Shown one piece after another: positions 7,747 to 15,683 of a stretch of 41,224 nucleotides of DNA. The position numbers and the translations under genes are program-made. Below the pieces are notes generated by a model, which was not told the DNA's origin, ran no database searches, and saw only the letters and a program-made list of their open reading frames with translations. The DNA is from CAZJPS01 sp964548055 (lineage in GTDB: Bacteria > Patescibacteriota > Gracilibacteria > Peribacterales > Peribacteraceae). Location: positions 1 through 41,224 of the forward strand of contig CAZJPS010000003.1 in the NCBI GenBank assembly GCA_964548055.1, written 5' to 3'. Every line of letters starts with the position of its first letter. The stretch's first letter is position 1.

Positions 7747-8208
7747 CTAGGGGCACAACAAAAACTGATCAACTTCTTTCCACGATGCAATTTTCACACG
7801 TGGAAAAATTTCACGCACATACACTTCCAAGCGACGAACCGATTGTCCGCTTCTTCCCTCGCTGCAAATGATTCGATCCGCATTCCCGGTTCCCCCGATT
7901 TTTTTAAGAGTGCAGCTTCCATTGGTCAATGCCGCTGTTACATCTCCTTCATAGGTAAGATCACTACGTAATGTTCTGAGAGCGCGCTCCACGCATGTAT
8001 TCGCATGTTCATATGCCTGCATCGATTGCACGATATTAAATCCGCTTTGTTCGGAAGCAAGGCCCAGGAGAACAAGCGAGAGCGCTGTGCTTGTTGCAAT
8101 GGCTCCAATCACCAGAACGCTCAGTAAAAATATATAGCCCTGCCGTACCTTAAAAATAAATCTTTTTCCCACGCCACGCCCACGGTGTGACAGAAATGTT
8201 ACTGACAT
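7747..8208 (-). CDS. Minor pilin, GspK/PilX-like
   Basis: 153 residues. A basic leader ending in VRQG is followed by YIFLLSVLVIGAIATSTALSL, a prepilin-type helix lacking the Glu at +5, as is typical of tip proteins of the GspK type. The segment SGFNIVQSMQAYEHANTCVERAL matches the stem of PilX-like proteins that are common in pilus loci of CPR bacteria. Cysteines at C72, C98 and later may form disulphides. The start overlaps the stop of the propeller pilin gene by 10 bases, and there is no Shine-Dalgarno sequence, so translation is probably coupled. Confidence 0.8.
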   Translation of the reverse strand: MSVTFLSHRGRGVGKRFIFKVRQGYIFLLSVLVIGAIATSTALSLVLLGLASEQSGFNIVQSMQAYEHANTCVERALRTLRSDLTYEGDVTAALTNGSCTLKKIGGTGNADRIICSEGRSGQSVRRLEVYVREIFPRVKIASWKEVDQFLLCP

Positions 8209-9665
8209 AATCCCGGTGAAGAACCAGCCTGAAAAATGAGAAGTCCCTTCCGTGTAACAACGAACAGCTTGTCCCGCACGCTATCGTACAACAGTCCTCT
8301 TCCGGGCCCGCTGGTGGAATTATATGTGGTGAGTTCTGGCAACGTGAGATTGCGAATATCAGCTACTTGTACCGCCTTTATACTTGAATCTGTAGCCAAA
8401 AATGCAAAGCATTCCCCGGGATCAAGATCAATGCCTACAACACTACCACTCCCCTCATGATACCAAGGACCTGGCGAAGGAGGAGGGTTCCCAGGCCCGT
8501 TTGCAGTATTCTGCAACGTCATTTCCTGAATCGCACTCTTTTGCCTTCCTAATAAGGATGCTGTTCCAGAAATTGCAATAGACCTTGCGACATCACTTCC
8601 CGTGATATTGAAATCGGTGAGAGTGGGATACTGAAGGCTTCCCGTACTTGTAAAGGTAGCAAGTTTCATTTCGGACGCTGCATCCGCTGTTGCCAAATAC
8701 ACCCCTGTACCGCTGACTGCCACTGCATTCACCGTTGCGGTATGCTGCAAAGAAGAACGTAGAACAATGGAACCAGAATTGCTTACATCAAAGCTATACA
8801 GTTCCGCAAAAGAAGGATCGAGAGTTGCCCCTACAAATAAAAGATTTCCTTTTAATGCCATGGATGTTGCAAGGCTTGAACCTGGAAGATCGTATGTTGC
8901 CTTTAAAGCAGGTGCTGCTGGTACCGTAATATCGTAGGCACGAACTTCGCCTGCGGATGCAGATGTAACGATGTACAAAATAGATCCACGGATAGCCATC
9001 CTGTAACCATTCGCACCCAAAGCAAACCCGGCACCCACGCGCGTGGGATTTGTAAGAGAGGTGATATCAAAAATATACAACCCCGCTCCTCCGGACGTAG
9101 TATCCCCAGATACATATGCATAATTTCCTTTGAGAGCTATATCATTGAACAAAGGTGTGCCCGCATCAATGTAGCTGCCCGTAAGCGTGAGGGTGGACCA
9201 ATTCCCAATACCCCTCGCACTTCTCCAGTTTGTAAATTCAGCACTGAGTATGACACTGCCAGAACGATTCACACCGTGCTTCCATTTTGAATTTGCTACT
9301 ACCTGCACCCAATCTGTGCTCAGCGATGTAATAGTAAGAGATGTAAGATATCCTCCGCTCAAATTCGTTTTTGAGCCGCTCAGTATCCACGTGCGGCTGG
9401 GGCCAATAGCAATTCCGTGTATCCCGGGAGTGAGATTGGCAAATCCTGCATCGCGTATTGTTCTTGCTGCCTCAATGGCTTTCTCTGCGGCGGCAGTGCC
9501 ACGCACTTTATCTCCTCCCGCCACTGTATTCTGCTGGCCGTGAAGGAGTGTGAGCCCTACAGCGGAAAGAAACACGCCAAAAATAGCGATTCCAAGAAGA
9601 ACCTCGAGAAGCAGAAATCCAGGACGTCGGCCGAAAAGAGGAAACGCGGATCTGATGGGGATCAT
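8199..9665 (-). CDS. Minor pilin (GspI/PilV-like) fused to a beta-propeller
   Basis: 488 residues. The leader MIPIRSAFPLFGRRPG is followed by FLLLEVLLGIAIFGVFLSAV, giving cleavage after Gly16 with Glu at +5. Residues about 30-160 form the pilin stem and a small domain (AAAEKAIEAARTIRDAGF is typical of I/V-type pilins). Residues about 160-488 contain repeated blades of the LVIVD type: FNDIALKGNYAYVSG, GLYIFDITSLTNPTRVG, RMAIRGSILYIVTS, SMALKGNLLFVGA, LYSFDVSNSGSIVLRS and VAVSGTGVYLATAD. Such propellers bind ligands or proteins, so this may be a pilus tip adhesin. That role is inferred. A TAAGAT hexamer overlaps the ATG and may be coincidental. Confidence 0.85.
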   Translation of the reverse strand: MIPIRSAFPLFGRRPGFLLLEVLLGIAIFGVFLSAVGLTLLHGQQNTVAGGDKVRGTAAAEKAIEAARTIRDAGFANLTPGIHGIAIGPSRTWILSGSKTNLSGGYLTSLTITSLSTDWVQVVANSKWKHGVNRSGSVILSAEFTNWRSARGIGNWSTLTLTGSYIDAGTPLFNDIALKGNYAYVSGDTTSGGAGLYIFDITSLTNPTRVGAGFALGANGYRMAIRGSILYIVTSASAGEVRAYDITVPAAPALKATYDLPGSSLATSMALKGNLLFVGATLDPSFAELYSFDVSNSGSIVLRSSLQHTATVNAVAVSGTGVYLATADAASEMKLATFTSTGSLQYPTLTDFNITGSDVARSIAISGTASLLGRQKSAIQEMTLQNTANGPGNPPPSPGPWYHEGSGSVVGIDLDPGECFAFLATDSSIKAVQVADIRNLTLPELTTYNSTSGPGRGLLYDSVRDKLFVVTRKGLLIFQAGSSPGLCQ

Positions 9666-9751
9666 CTTAGCATTTGTAAGGAATGCGAGGAAACCATGCA
9701 GCTCAAAGAAACCAAGAACTATTTCTTGGAAACCTTGAGGCTTTCTATTCT

Positions 9752-11017
9752 TTAATTGAAAGACATCAGCAGCACATCATCCTGAAAATCTGAAGATGCC
9801 GTATTGAGATCTCCAAGTTCGGATACTGCAAGTACTTCGCATGAACCGATGGTCACTTGGCCAGAGCTATTCGCCTTTCCCTTACTTACTAAATAATTCT
9901 TCAGAGAAGTTTGAGTGCCAAACCCTGGATAATTTTGAATCATATCTCCATTGCGCATCAGCAATATGTGTCCTGTTTGATCATTTGAATTATATGTTTC
10001 ATCAAAAGCGAGCCATCCATTTTGCTTATATGTACCGTGCACTCTCACAACCACCTGCTTGCCCGTTGCAACGCTCACTGTTTTTACATCCGTTCCTGTA
10101 GGACTGACTGCATTCCCATACGCATTGCCACTACCTTTACAGTTACCACTCCCTCCAAAGAGGGTCGACATGCTGGTCCCGTTATTCGTGCTGTAACACA
10201 AGTGTACGTTCACAGGAGGGCCACCAGCTCCAAATGTGATTTGTGAAAGCATGTTTGTGAAAGTGACGGTCGTGGCCGCAGTTGTATTGATTGTCTTATT
10301 CGATGCAATGGTGAACTTACAGGAAGCAGAACTACTGGCTCCTCCTCCCCCCGCAGCCGATGAGGCAACAGAGCTGCTCTGCGCAGAAGAACTATATGCA
10401 GAGGAAGCAACGCTACTTGCAACGCTACTTGTGGCACTACTTGCGGCAACGCTGCTTGCAGGACAAGATCCCATAGTTGCTCCCTGGCTTTGATAGGTGG
10501 GCCACGTGGAATCAGGAATTTGTATGGTTTCTTTTCCTCCTCCCGGGAGCGTACGGCAGATGGTAAGCGTATCTCCTTGGCTTGCAGAAATGGACTGAGT
10601 GTCCACAGCAATTTTTACTTGAATAACACGCTGATCATTATTGAGAGCACGAAGCACAATATCTCCCGTAGTATTCGGGACACCAACAACTCTTGCATAA
10701 GAAACATCTAATAATCCGGAAATAGCGATAGTGGAAGGCATGGAATACGATTCATCAAACTGCGTGTTTCTTGTTGCATACGATGTTCCTTTGTACAGCG
10801 TGCCCGATGGAACATAGAAACCCCATGCCGAATCACCTTGGCCTGTTTGCGAAAGCAACTTCGCCCTTCCAAGACCCTGCGTAACAAGCTGCGTTGCATT
10901 ATCTAAATCATTGCGAATTTGATATTCACGATAGAGGGGAATGGTGAGCGTGGTTGCCACTCCAATGATTCCAATTGTTATCAGCAGTTCCATGAGAGCA
11001 AATGCGCGACGATTCAT
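9752..11017 (-). CDS. Minor pilin (GspH-like) with Ser-rich linker and extra C-terminal domain
   Basis: 421 residues. MNRRA is followed by FALMELLITIGIIGVATTLT: cleavage after Ala5 gives Glu at +5, again with Ala instead of Gly. Residues 20-185 resemble the GspH/FimT minor pilin fold, with cysteines in TICRTLPGG and GSCPAS. A low-complexity linker of Ser/Ala/Val (about 190-235, for example SSVASSVASSAYSSSAQSSS) leads to a second beta-rich domain (about 235-421) with several Cys and GNCKGSGNAYGN. A similar Ser-rich stretch occurs in the exported protein at 39911. Upstream lies an AT-rich palindromic repeat (11063-11158), and a CATAAT-like -10 is possible near 11054, so it may be transcribed separately from pilC. 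Confidence 0.85.
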   Translation of the reverse strand: MNRRAFALMELLITIGIIGVATTLTIPLYREYQIRNDLDNATQLVTQGLGRAKLLSQTGQGDSAWGFYVPSGTLYKGTSYATRNTQFDESYSMPSTIAISGLLDVSYARVVGVPNTTGDIVLRALNNDQRVIQVKIAVDTQSISASQGDTLTICRTLPGGGKETIQIPDSTWPTYQSQGATMGSCPASSVAASSATSSVASSVASSAYSSSAQSSSVASSAAGGGGASSSASCKFTIASNKTINTTAATTVTFTNMLSQITFGAGGPPVNVHLCYSTNNGTSMSTLFGGSGNCKGSGNAYGNAVSPTGTDVKTVSVATGKQVVVRVHGTYKQNGWLAFDETYNSNDQTGHILLMRNGDMIQNYPGFGTQTSLKNYLVSKGKANSSGQVTIGSCEVLAVSELGDLNTASSDFQDDVLLMSFN

Positions 11018-11062
11018 ATAGAGAAAAAGGAAAGTCCCGACTACGATGCTTAAAATTATGGA

Positions 11063-11158
11063 ATTGTTATATTGTTATATTGCTAAATTGTTAGGAATTA
11101 CGTCCTAAAGCCAAAAAATCGCTTGCGTACACACTAGCAATTGAACGCTATAACAATT
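11063..11158. repeat. Palindromic short-unit array, family F (8-base unit)
   Basis: Left arm 11063-11094 consists of four octamers (ATTGTTAT, ATTGTTAT, ATTGCTAA, ATTGTTAG). The right arm 11135-11158 has the complementary units TAGCAATT, GAACGCTA and TAACAATT. It fills most of the 167-base gap between pilC and the next pilin gene. Confidence 0.75.
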
Positions 11159-11184
11159 AATACCATGAACGCAGAATTCCCCTT

Positions 11185-13230
11185 TTACTTAGCGACATTC
11201 CCCACGATTGAATAAATCGGCACAATGATCGCGAGTGCAATTGTTCCCACTAACCCTCCAATAAAGAGAAGGAGAATTGGCTCGAGAATGACAGGCAGTC
11301 TCTCCGCCGTATTGTTGGCCTTTTTTTCATAAATATCGGCAATCTTCAAAAGAATGGGGGCAAGCGAACCAGATTTTTCTCCGGTAATGACTAGCTGCTG
11401 GACTGACACAGGAAGCAATTTGCTCCCGCGCACAGCCTGAAAACTGCGCCCAAATGTGTCGCCCACAATAATGTGATCGAGCAATTTATAATACAACGCG
11501 CGATAAGAAGCGATTGGCGTTACTTCGGCAAGCGATCGCAAGGAATCTGTCAGCGGAACGCCAGCCTTCAGTAGGCCTCCTAAAATCACTCCAAAGCGTG
11601 CAATGGTGGCCTCTCGTACTAAAGATCCCACTCCTGGAATACGGAACAAAATCCATTGTGCCACCACGCTCAGTGGTGTGAATTTACACAGAATTGTAAG
11701 AAGAATGCCGCCTGCAATAAATCCTGGAATGGCAATTTTCCCATACTCCGTAAAGAATTGCGTAAAGGCAACAATAATGCGCGTCACAAGGGGCAATGGA
11801 ACATTGAGAGAAAAGAGCACCGTAATCAAATTAGGAAGCACAAACATACCGAGACCAATAATGATGACGAACATGAGCACCATTACAATGGCCGGATAGA
11901 TCATTGCCATCTTCACCTTTGATCTCAGGCCCTGATCTTTTTCCTGCTGAATGGACAGATACTCCATATTTTCTGCGAGGTTTCCAGCTTCTTCACCAAT
12001 ACGAATCAGGGCGATTGCATGCGGTGAGAAGAAGTGCTGGTCATCCATCGCTCTCCATAAGGGGCTCCCATTTTCTACTAATTCCAAGATACGGGCTAAT
12101 AGTGCACGTACAGATTTATTACGTGCCTCCGCCAATAATGTCTTAATGGAATCGATGAGTGGCAAGCCGGCATTCAGCATGGTCGCTAAATTCTGAACAA
12201 TGGCATGACGCTCCTTTCCAATCCCAAAGTATTTCAAAGCCCCCATAAAATCCGCAAAGGAGCTGTGCTCATGTTTTGGCTTTGCTTTATACACAATTTC
12301 AGTAGCCGGCTTTTCTTTTGGTGTTTCTTTTGGCTTCTCTGTTGCAACGGGTTTCGCTGCCTCTACCGGAAGAGCGGCTCCCTTCTTTTTTTCTGGAGCT
12401 TTCTCGGCTGTCTCCATACCCACGGGAGCAATTTGCTTTTGTTCATCGCGAACGGACACTCGTTTTGCAAGCCCATCTTTGTTTTCCTCGGACACTACTA
12501 AATTTTGATTCGGTAATTCAGGCTTTTTTTGCGAACGTTCCTGTCCCAGTGATTCGCCGAGCAATGAATCCAAATTCATGGGCGCCACTTCTTTTTTTGT
12601 ACTGATTTCCTTAGGCGGTGTAATAGCTAATGCGTCTGAAGAGGTCGCTTGTGGGCGGGGAGCAAAAAACAGCTGCAGTCGGCTAAAAAATCCGGGTTTT
12701 TTTGATGCATAAGAAATAACCGGAATGGGATCTGGCTTGGCCTTATTTCCAATGGCCACTTCTAATCCAGCATCAGCATGTGGCTCAATTTTTTCTGGAG
12801 CTGGTGCACTAAAAATTCGCTCTGTTACATTGTCTTCTTCCTTCCACATCTCCTTCTTTTGAGAAACCACAGCTTGTGGCTGTAGTAACGGTTTTTTGCG
12901 TGGAGCCACATGCCGTGCAGCTTGCTGAAGAGCCCTTTCTGCAATGCGCGCAGACACTTCTGCCGCAGATCTCTGGTGCTTTAGATGTACATGAGTACCA
13001 CCACGATGAGCGCGCCTGTGTTTCTTTCCAGATGCAACTCCGCTTTTTGCATGGCCCTTCATACGAAGAGTTGGCTTCTTTCTTGTGTGCAAAAAAGGAA
13101 GATACTGTCGCAGAAGATCTAATAGATCAAACTCTTGCTGCTTCTGTACTACCACAGGCATGGCGATCGGCTTCTGCATTTTTGCAGAAGCGTTCAGGGC
13201 ACTACTGTTACTTCGTTTGTTTTTTACCAT
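11185..13230 (-). CDS. pilC: PilC/GspF inner-membrane platform protein with ~330-residue N-terminal extension
   Basis: 681 residues from ATG 13230, against about 400 for ordinary PilC. The C-terminal half (from about residue 340) has two T2SSF domains with the expected helices: LATMLNAGLPLIDSIKTL and GEEAGNLAENMEYLS in the first, LGGLLKAGVPLTDSLRSL and TGEKSGSLAPILLKIADIYE in the second, plus membrane segments (AIVMVLMFVIIIGLGMFVLP, LLLFIGGLVGTIALAIIV). The N-terminal extension is polar, rich in Lys, Pro, Ala and Glu, and predicted disordered, with one conserved-looking element EFDLLDLLRQYLPFL near residue 33 and a hydrophobic patch GFFSRLQLFFAP. The gene overlaps the end of pilB by 23 bases. 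Confidence 0.92.
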   Translation of the reverse strand: MVKNKRSNSSALNASAKMQKPIAMPVVVQKQQEFDLLDLLRQYLPFLHTRKKPTLRMKGHAKSGVASGKKHRRAHRGGTHVHLKHQRSAAEVSARIAERALQQAARHVAPRKKPLLQPQAVVSQKKEMWKEEDNVTERIFSAPAPEKIEPHADAGLEVAIGNKAKPDPIPVISYASKKPGFFSRLQLFFAPRPQATSSDALAITPPKEISTKKEVAPMNLDSLLGESLGQERSQKKPELPNQNLVVSEENKDGLAKRVSVRDEQKQIAPVGMETAEKAPEKKKGAALPVEAAKPVATEKPKETPKEKPATEIVYKAKPKHEHSSFADFMGALKYFGIGKERHAIVQNLATMLNAGLPLIDSIKTLLAEARNKSVRALLARILELVENGSPLWRAMDDQHFFSPHAIALIRIGEEAGNLAENMEYLSIQQEKDQGLRSKVKMAMIYPAIVMVLMFVIIIGLGMFVLPNLITVLFSLNVPLPLVTRIIVAFTQFFTEYGKIAIPGFIAGGILLTILCKFTPLSVVAQWILFRIPGVGSLVREATIARFGVILGGLLKAGVPLTDSLRSLAEVTPIASYRALYYKLLDHIIVGDTFGRSFQAVRGSKLLPVSVQQLVITGEKSGSLAPILLKIADIYEKKANNTAERLPVILEPILLLFIGGLVGTIALAIIVPIYSIVGNVAK

Positions 13231-15022
13231 GAGAGAAGAGGAGATCAGGAGGAGCTGCAACGCGCATGAGTTCTTCTATGGTGGTCATGCCCGTTTTTAC
13301 TTTTTCAAAACCGTCATCAAAGAGGAGTTTCAGGCCCTGACCACGTGCCGCTTGATTCAAATCGGCACTGGAGGCTCTGCGGACGATACATTCTTGAATT
13401 TCAGGAGTGACAACGAGAAGCTCGTAAATACCAACGCGTCCTCTGTAACCTGTGCTCCCACAGGTACCGCATCCTTTCCCTTTGTACAAACGGACGTCTT
13501 CTTTTGTTACAAAATATTTATCGGCTCCTGGGAAAAGCTTGTGAGCTTCTGCTAAGGGAATCGAGTAGCTGTATCTACACTGAGGACAAATACGGCGCAC
13601 CAGGCGCTGCCCAATGACTACTTCCAGTGTAGAAGCCAAAAGGAAAGGCTCCACTCCCATCTCTAAAAGACGTGGAATAGCTGTAGCTGCATCATTCGCA
13701 TGCAGCGTAGAAAAAAGCAGGTGACCTGTCAGTGCAGCATTCACGGCTATGGATGCCGTTTCACCATCGCGAATTTCTCCCACAAGGATAATGTTTGGAT
13801 CTTGGCGCACAAGAGCGCGCAATCCTTTTGCAAAGGTAAGCTCTGTTTCCGCATTTACCTGGATATGATTAATACCCGGAATTTTGTATTCTACAGGATC
13901 TTCAATGGTGGAAATGTTCACGTCGGGGTGATTGCGCATCTTCAAGAGTGCGTAGAGAGTGGTAGATTTTCCCGCACCTGTTGGACCAGTTGTAAGAATC
14001 ATTCCAAAAGGTTTGTGCGCAGCAATTTCGATGATGCGTCGGTATTCCTCTGAAAATCCAAGATCATGCAATGTGAGAGTGCGTACGTACTCGGAAAGAA
14101 GACGCAACACGATCTTTTCGCCATCTACAATCGGCACAATAGATACACGAATATCCATGGTTCCACCTTCACGTGGCTCATAACGGATTGCTCCGTCTTG
14201 AGCTGAAAAGTGTTCATCCAGGCGCATATTTGCTTCAATTTTGATGCGGTTTACAACTCCCTCGTAATACTCTTTTGGAATGCGGCCTGCTTCGTGCATC
14301 ACTCCATCTACGCGGAAGCGCACGATGACAATTTTTTCCTGCGGTTCAAAGTGAATATCAGATGCACGGAGTTCGATAGCATCGTTGAAAATTTCAGTAA
14401 TAATTTCTGGTGCAACTTTTCTCTGTTCATTAATGATGGCCTGAAAACGGGTGGCAAGTGGCTTTCTGTAGTGCACAAAGAGCCCTTCTACCACTGCACG
14501 CGGTGCATAGAGAATACTCACTTTTCCTGTGAACTGCTTGCGCTCAACTTTACTGCGCGAATGTAAAAAACTAGGCGCTGCTGCTGCTACTTTTTTCCCG
14601 ACAGCACGCTTTTTAAGCGACTCATCTTCTTTCTCAGGAAACTGCGCATTGGTCTGATCCAAATTCATTCGTACTGCCTCCTCTAAGAGTGAATTACTGG
14701 GATCGGATGTTACTACCGTCACGGAGGCGTCTGCATCTCTTTCCACAGCTACCACCATGTACGACCGGGCAATATCCTCTGGAAGAGAAGCAACTACTTC
14801 AGGAGTTGGGCTTGCCTTTTTTGTGTCATAAAAAGGCAACTTATAGTGCTCGGCAATTGCACTCTCAATGAGATCTTGGGTAAGGAGGCCCGACTCAATC
14901 AGCACGCTTTTAAATGGCACGCTTCGCTGTGCAGCCTCTTTTAGACACGTGTCTAATTCCTCCTGGCTAATATAGCTCTGATCCAGAAGCAGTTTCCCGA
15001 GATCGCTGTCTTTGAGTGGCAT
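13208..15022 (-). CDS. pilB: Type IV pilus assembly / type II secretion ATPase
   Basis: Cytoplasmic hexameric ATPase that powers pilin assembly, 604 residues. An MshE/PilZ-like N-terminal domain (MPLKDSDLGKLLLDQSYIS, about 1-115) and a variable linker are followed by the GspE-II core. Walker A is GPTGAGKST at 346-354, the Asp box STIEDPVEY at 371-379, Walker B LVGEIRDGE at 413-421 and the His box TGHLLFSTLHANDA at 432-445. A zinc-binding tetracysteine is formed by CPQC (479-482) and CGTC (518-521), as in PilB/GspE. All motifs are intact. It follows the receiver gene and overlaps pilC. I find no retraction ATPase PilT in the window. Confidence 0.95.
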   Translation of the reverse strand: MPLKDSDLGKLLLDQSYISQEELDTCLKEAAQRSVPFKSVLIESGLLTQDLIESAIAEHYKLPFYDTKKASPTPEVVASLPEDIARSYMVVAVERDADASVTVVTSDPSNSLLEEAVRMNLDQTNAQFPEKEDESLKKRAVGKKVAAAAPSFLHSRSKVERKQFTGKVSILYAPRAVVEGLFVHYRKPLATRFQAIINEQRKVAPEIITEIFNDAIELRASDIHFEPQEKIVIVRFRVDGVMHEAGRIPKEYYEGVVNRIKIEANMRLDEHFSAQDGAIRYEPREGGTMDIRVSIVPIVDGEKIVLRLLSEYVRTLTLHDLGFSEEYRRIIEIAAHKPFGMILTTGPTGAGKSTTLYALLKMRNHPDVNISTIEDPVEYKIPGINHIQVNAETELTFAKGLRALVRQDPNIILVGEIRDGETASIAVNAALTGHLLFSTLHANDAATAIPRLLEMGVEPFLLASTLEVVIGQRLVRRICPQCRYSYSIPLAEAHKLFPGADKYFVTKEDVRLYKGKGCGTCGSTGYRGRVGIYELLVVTPEIQECIVRRASSADLNQAARGQGLKLLFDDGFEKVKTGMTTIEELMRVAAPPDLLFSHGKKQTK

Positions 15023-15134
15023 ACAGAGGTTGGAGTGTGTGTGAGATGGAGAGCAATAAACGGTAAGCGATTAGAGGTGAGCATTTCTACTATTGCTGGG
15101 TGCCGGCAAAGAGTTATGAATTTTCAAGATGCAT

Positions 15135-15545
15135 TTATAAAACAGATTTCACCTTAGCAACAATCTCTGCAATCGGCGTATTAGCTTTCACAAAATAATC
15201 TTTTACCCCAAGTGCTGTTGCCTTCGCCCTATCTTCTTCTTGGCCAAGATTACTTAATACAATTACTGGCGTTTTAATATTTTTGTCCTTCATGCCTTGC
15301 AGCAAACTAAAGCCATCCAATTCAGGCATGATGAGATCGAGTAGAATAATATTATATTTATCTGTGAGCGCTTCTTTTAAGCCCTCTCCCCCGTTCAAAC
15401 ACACGGTGACCGCATATCCTTCGTGCTTCATTTTGAGTTCCAGTGCATGTGCTAATGGTTTCTCGTCTTCGATGATGAGAACACGCTTTGAACTACCCTT
15501 AGGAGGGTCTTTTTTGGCAGTGGATGCAATATCTGCACTTGGCAT
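15135..15545 (-). CDS. Single-domain response regulator (receiver only)
   Basis: 136 residues, a CheY/PilG-like receiver without output domain. A polar N-terminal tail of about 20 residues is followed by the acidic pocket IIEDE (Glu26, Asp27), phosphoacceptor Asp70 in LLDLIMPELDG, Ser98 in VIVLSNL and Lys120 in DYFVK. It stands at the head of the pilus genes, 113 bases before pilB, suggesting phosphorylation-dependent control of pilus assembly. A candidate partner kinase is the orphan at 3938-6163. That pairing is inference. Confidence 0.92.
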   Translation of the reverse strand: MPSADIASTAKKDPPKGSSKRVLIIEDEKPLAHALELKMKHEGYAVTVCLNGGEGLKEALTDKYNIILLDLIMPELDGFSLLQGMKDKNIKTPVIVLSNLGQEEDRAKATALGVKDYFVKANTPIAEIVAKVKSVL

Positions 15546-15568
15546 GAATTTTTGAGTGGAATCATACT

Positions 15569-15577
15569 ATTCTAGCA
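15569..15577 (-). promoter_or_regulatory. Extended -10 promoter of the receiver/pilus genes
   Basis: Minus strand TGCTAGAAT preceded by TTTTC (shared TTTTCTGCTA). The hexamer ends 23 bases before the ATG at 15545. Confidence 0.7.
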
Positions 15578-15667
15578 GAAAACGTGGCTAGAGGGAAGGA
15601 TGTGGCTGAGAAAACAGCATATGCCTCAAAAGCTCTTAAAATGGCTTTTCAGAGCCCCTTTCTCCGC

Positions 15668-15673
15668 TACACT
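15668..15673 (+). promoter_or_regulatory. -10 element (TACACT) of purH
   Basis: TACACT ending ten bases before the ATG at 15684, predicting a very short leader. Confidence 0.45.
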
Positions 15674-15683
15674 GCCTTCGCCC

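Noticed and set aside
9665..9673. TGCTAAGAT as promoter of the propeller pilin gene
   Set aside because: The hexamer overlaps the ATG itself, so a transcript from it would lack the start codon. Likely coincidence unless a rare downstream start is used.
11063..11158. CRISPR-like array
   Set aside because: The units are 8 bases and contiguous, without spacers, and no cas genes are present.
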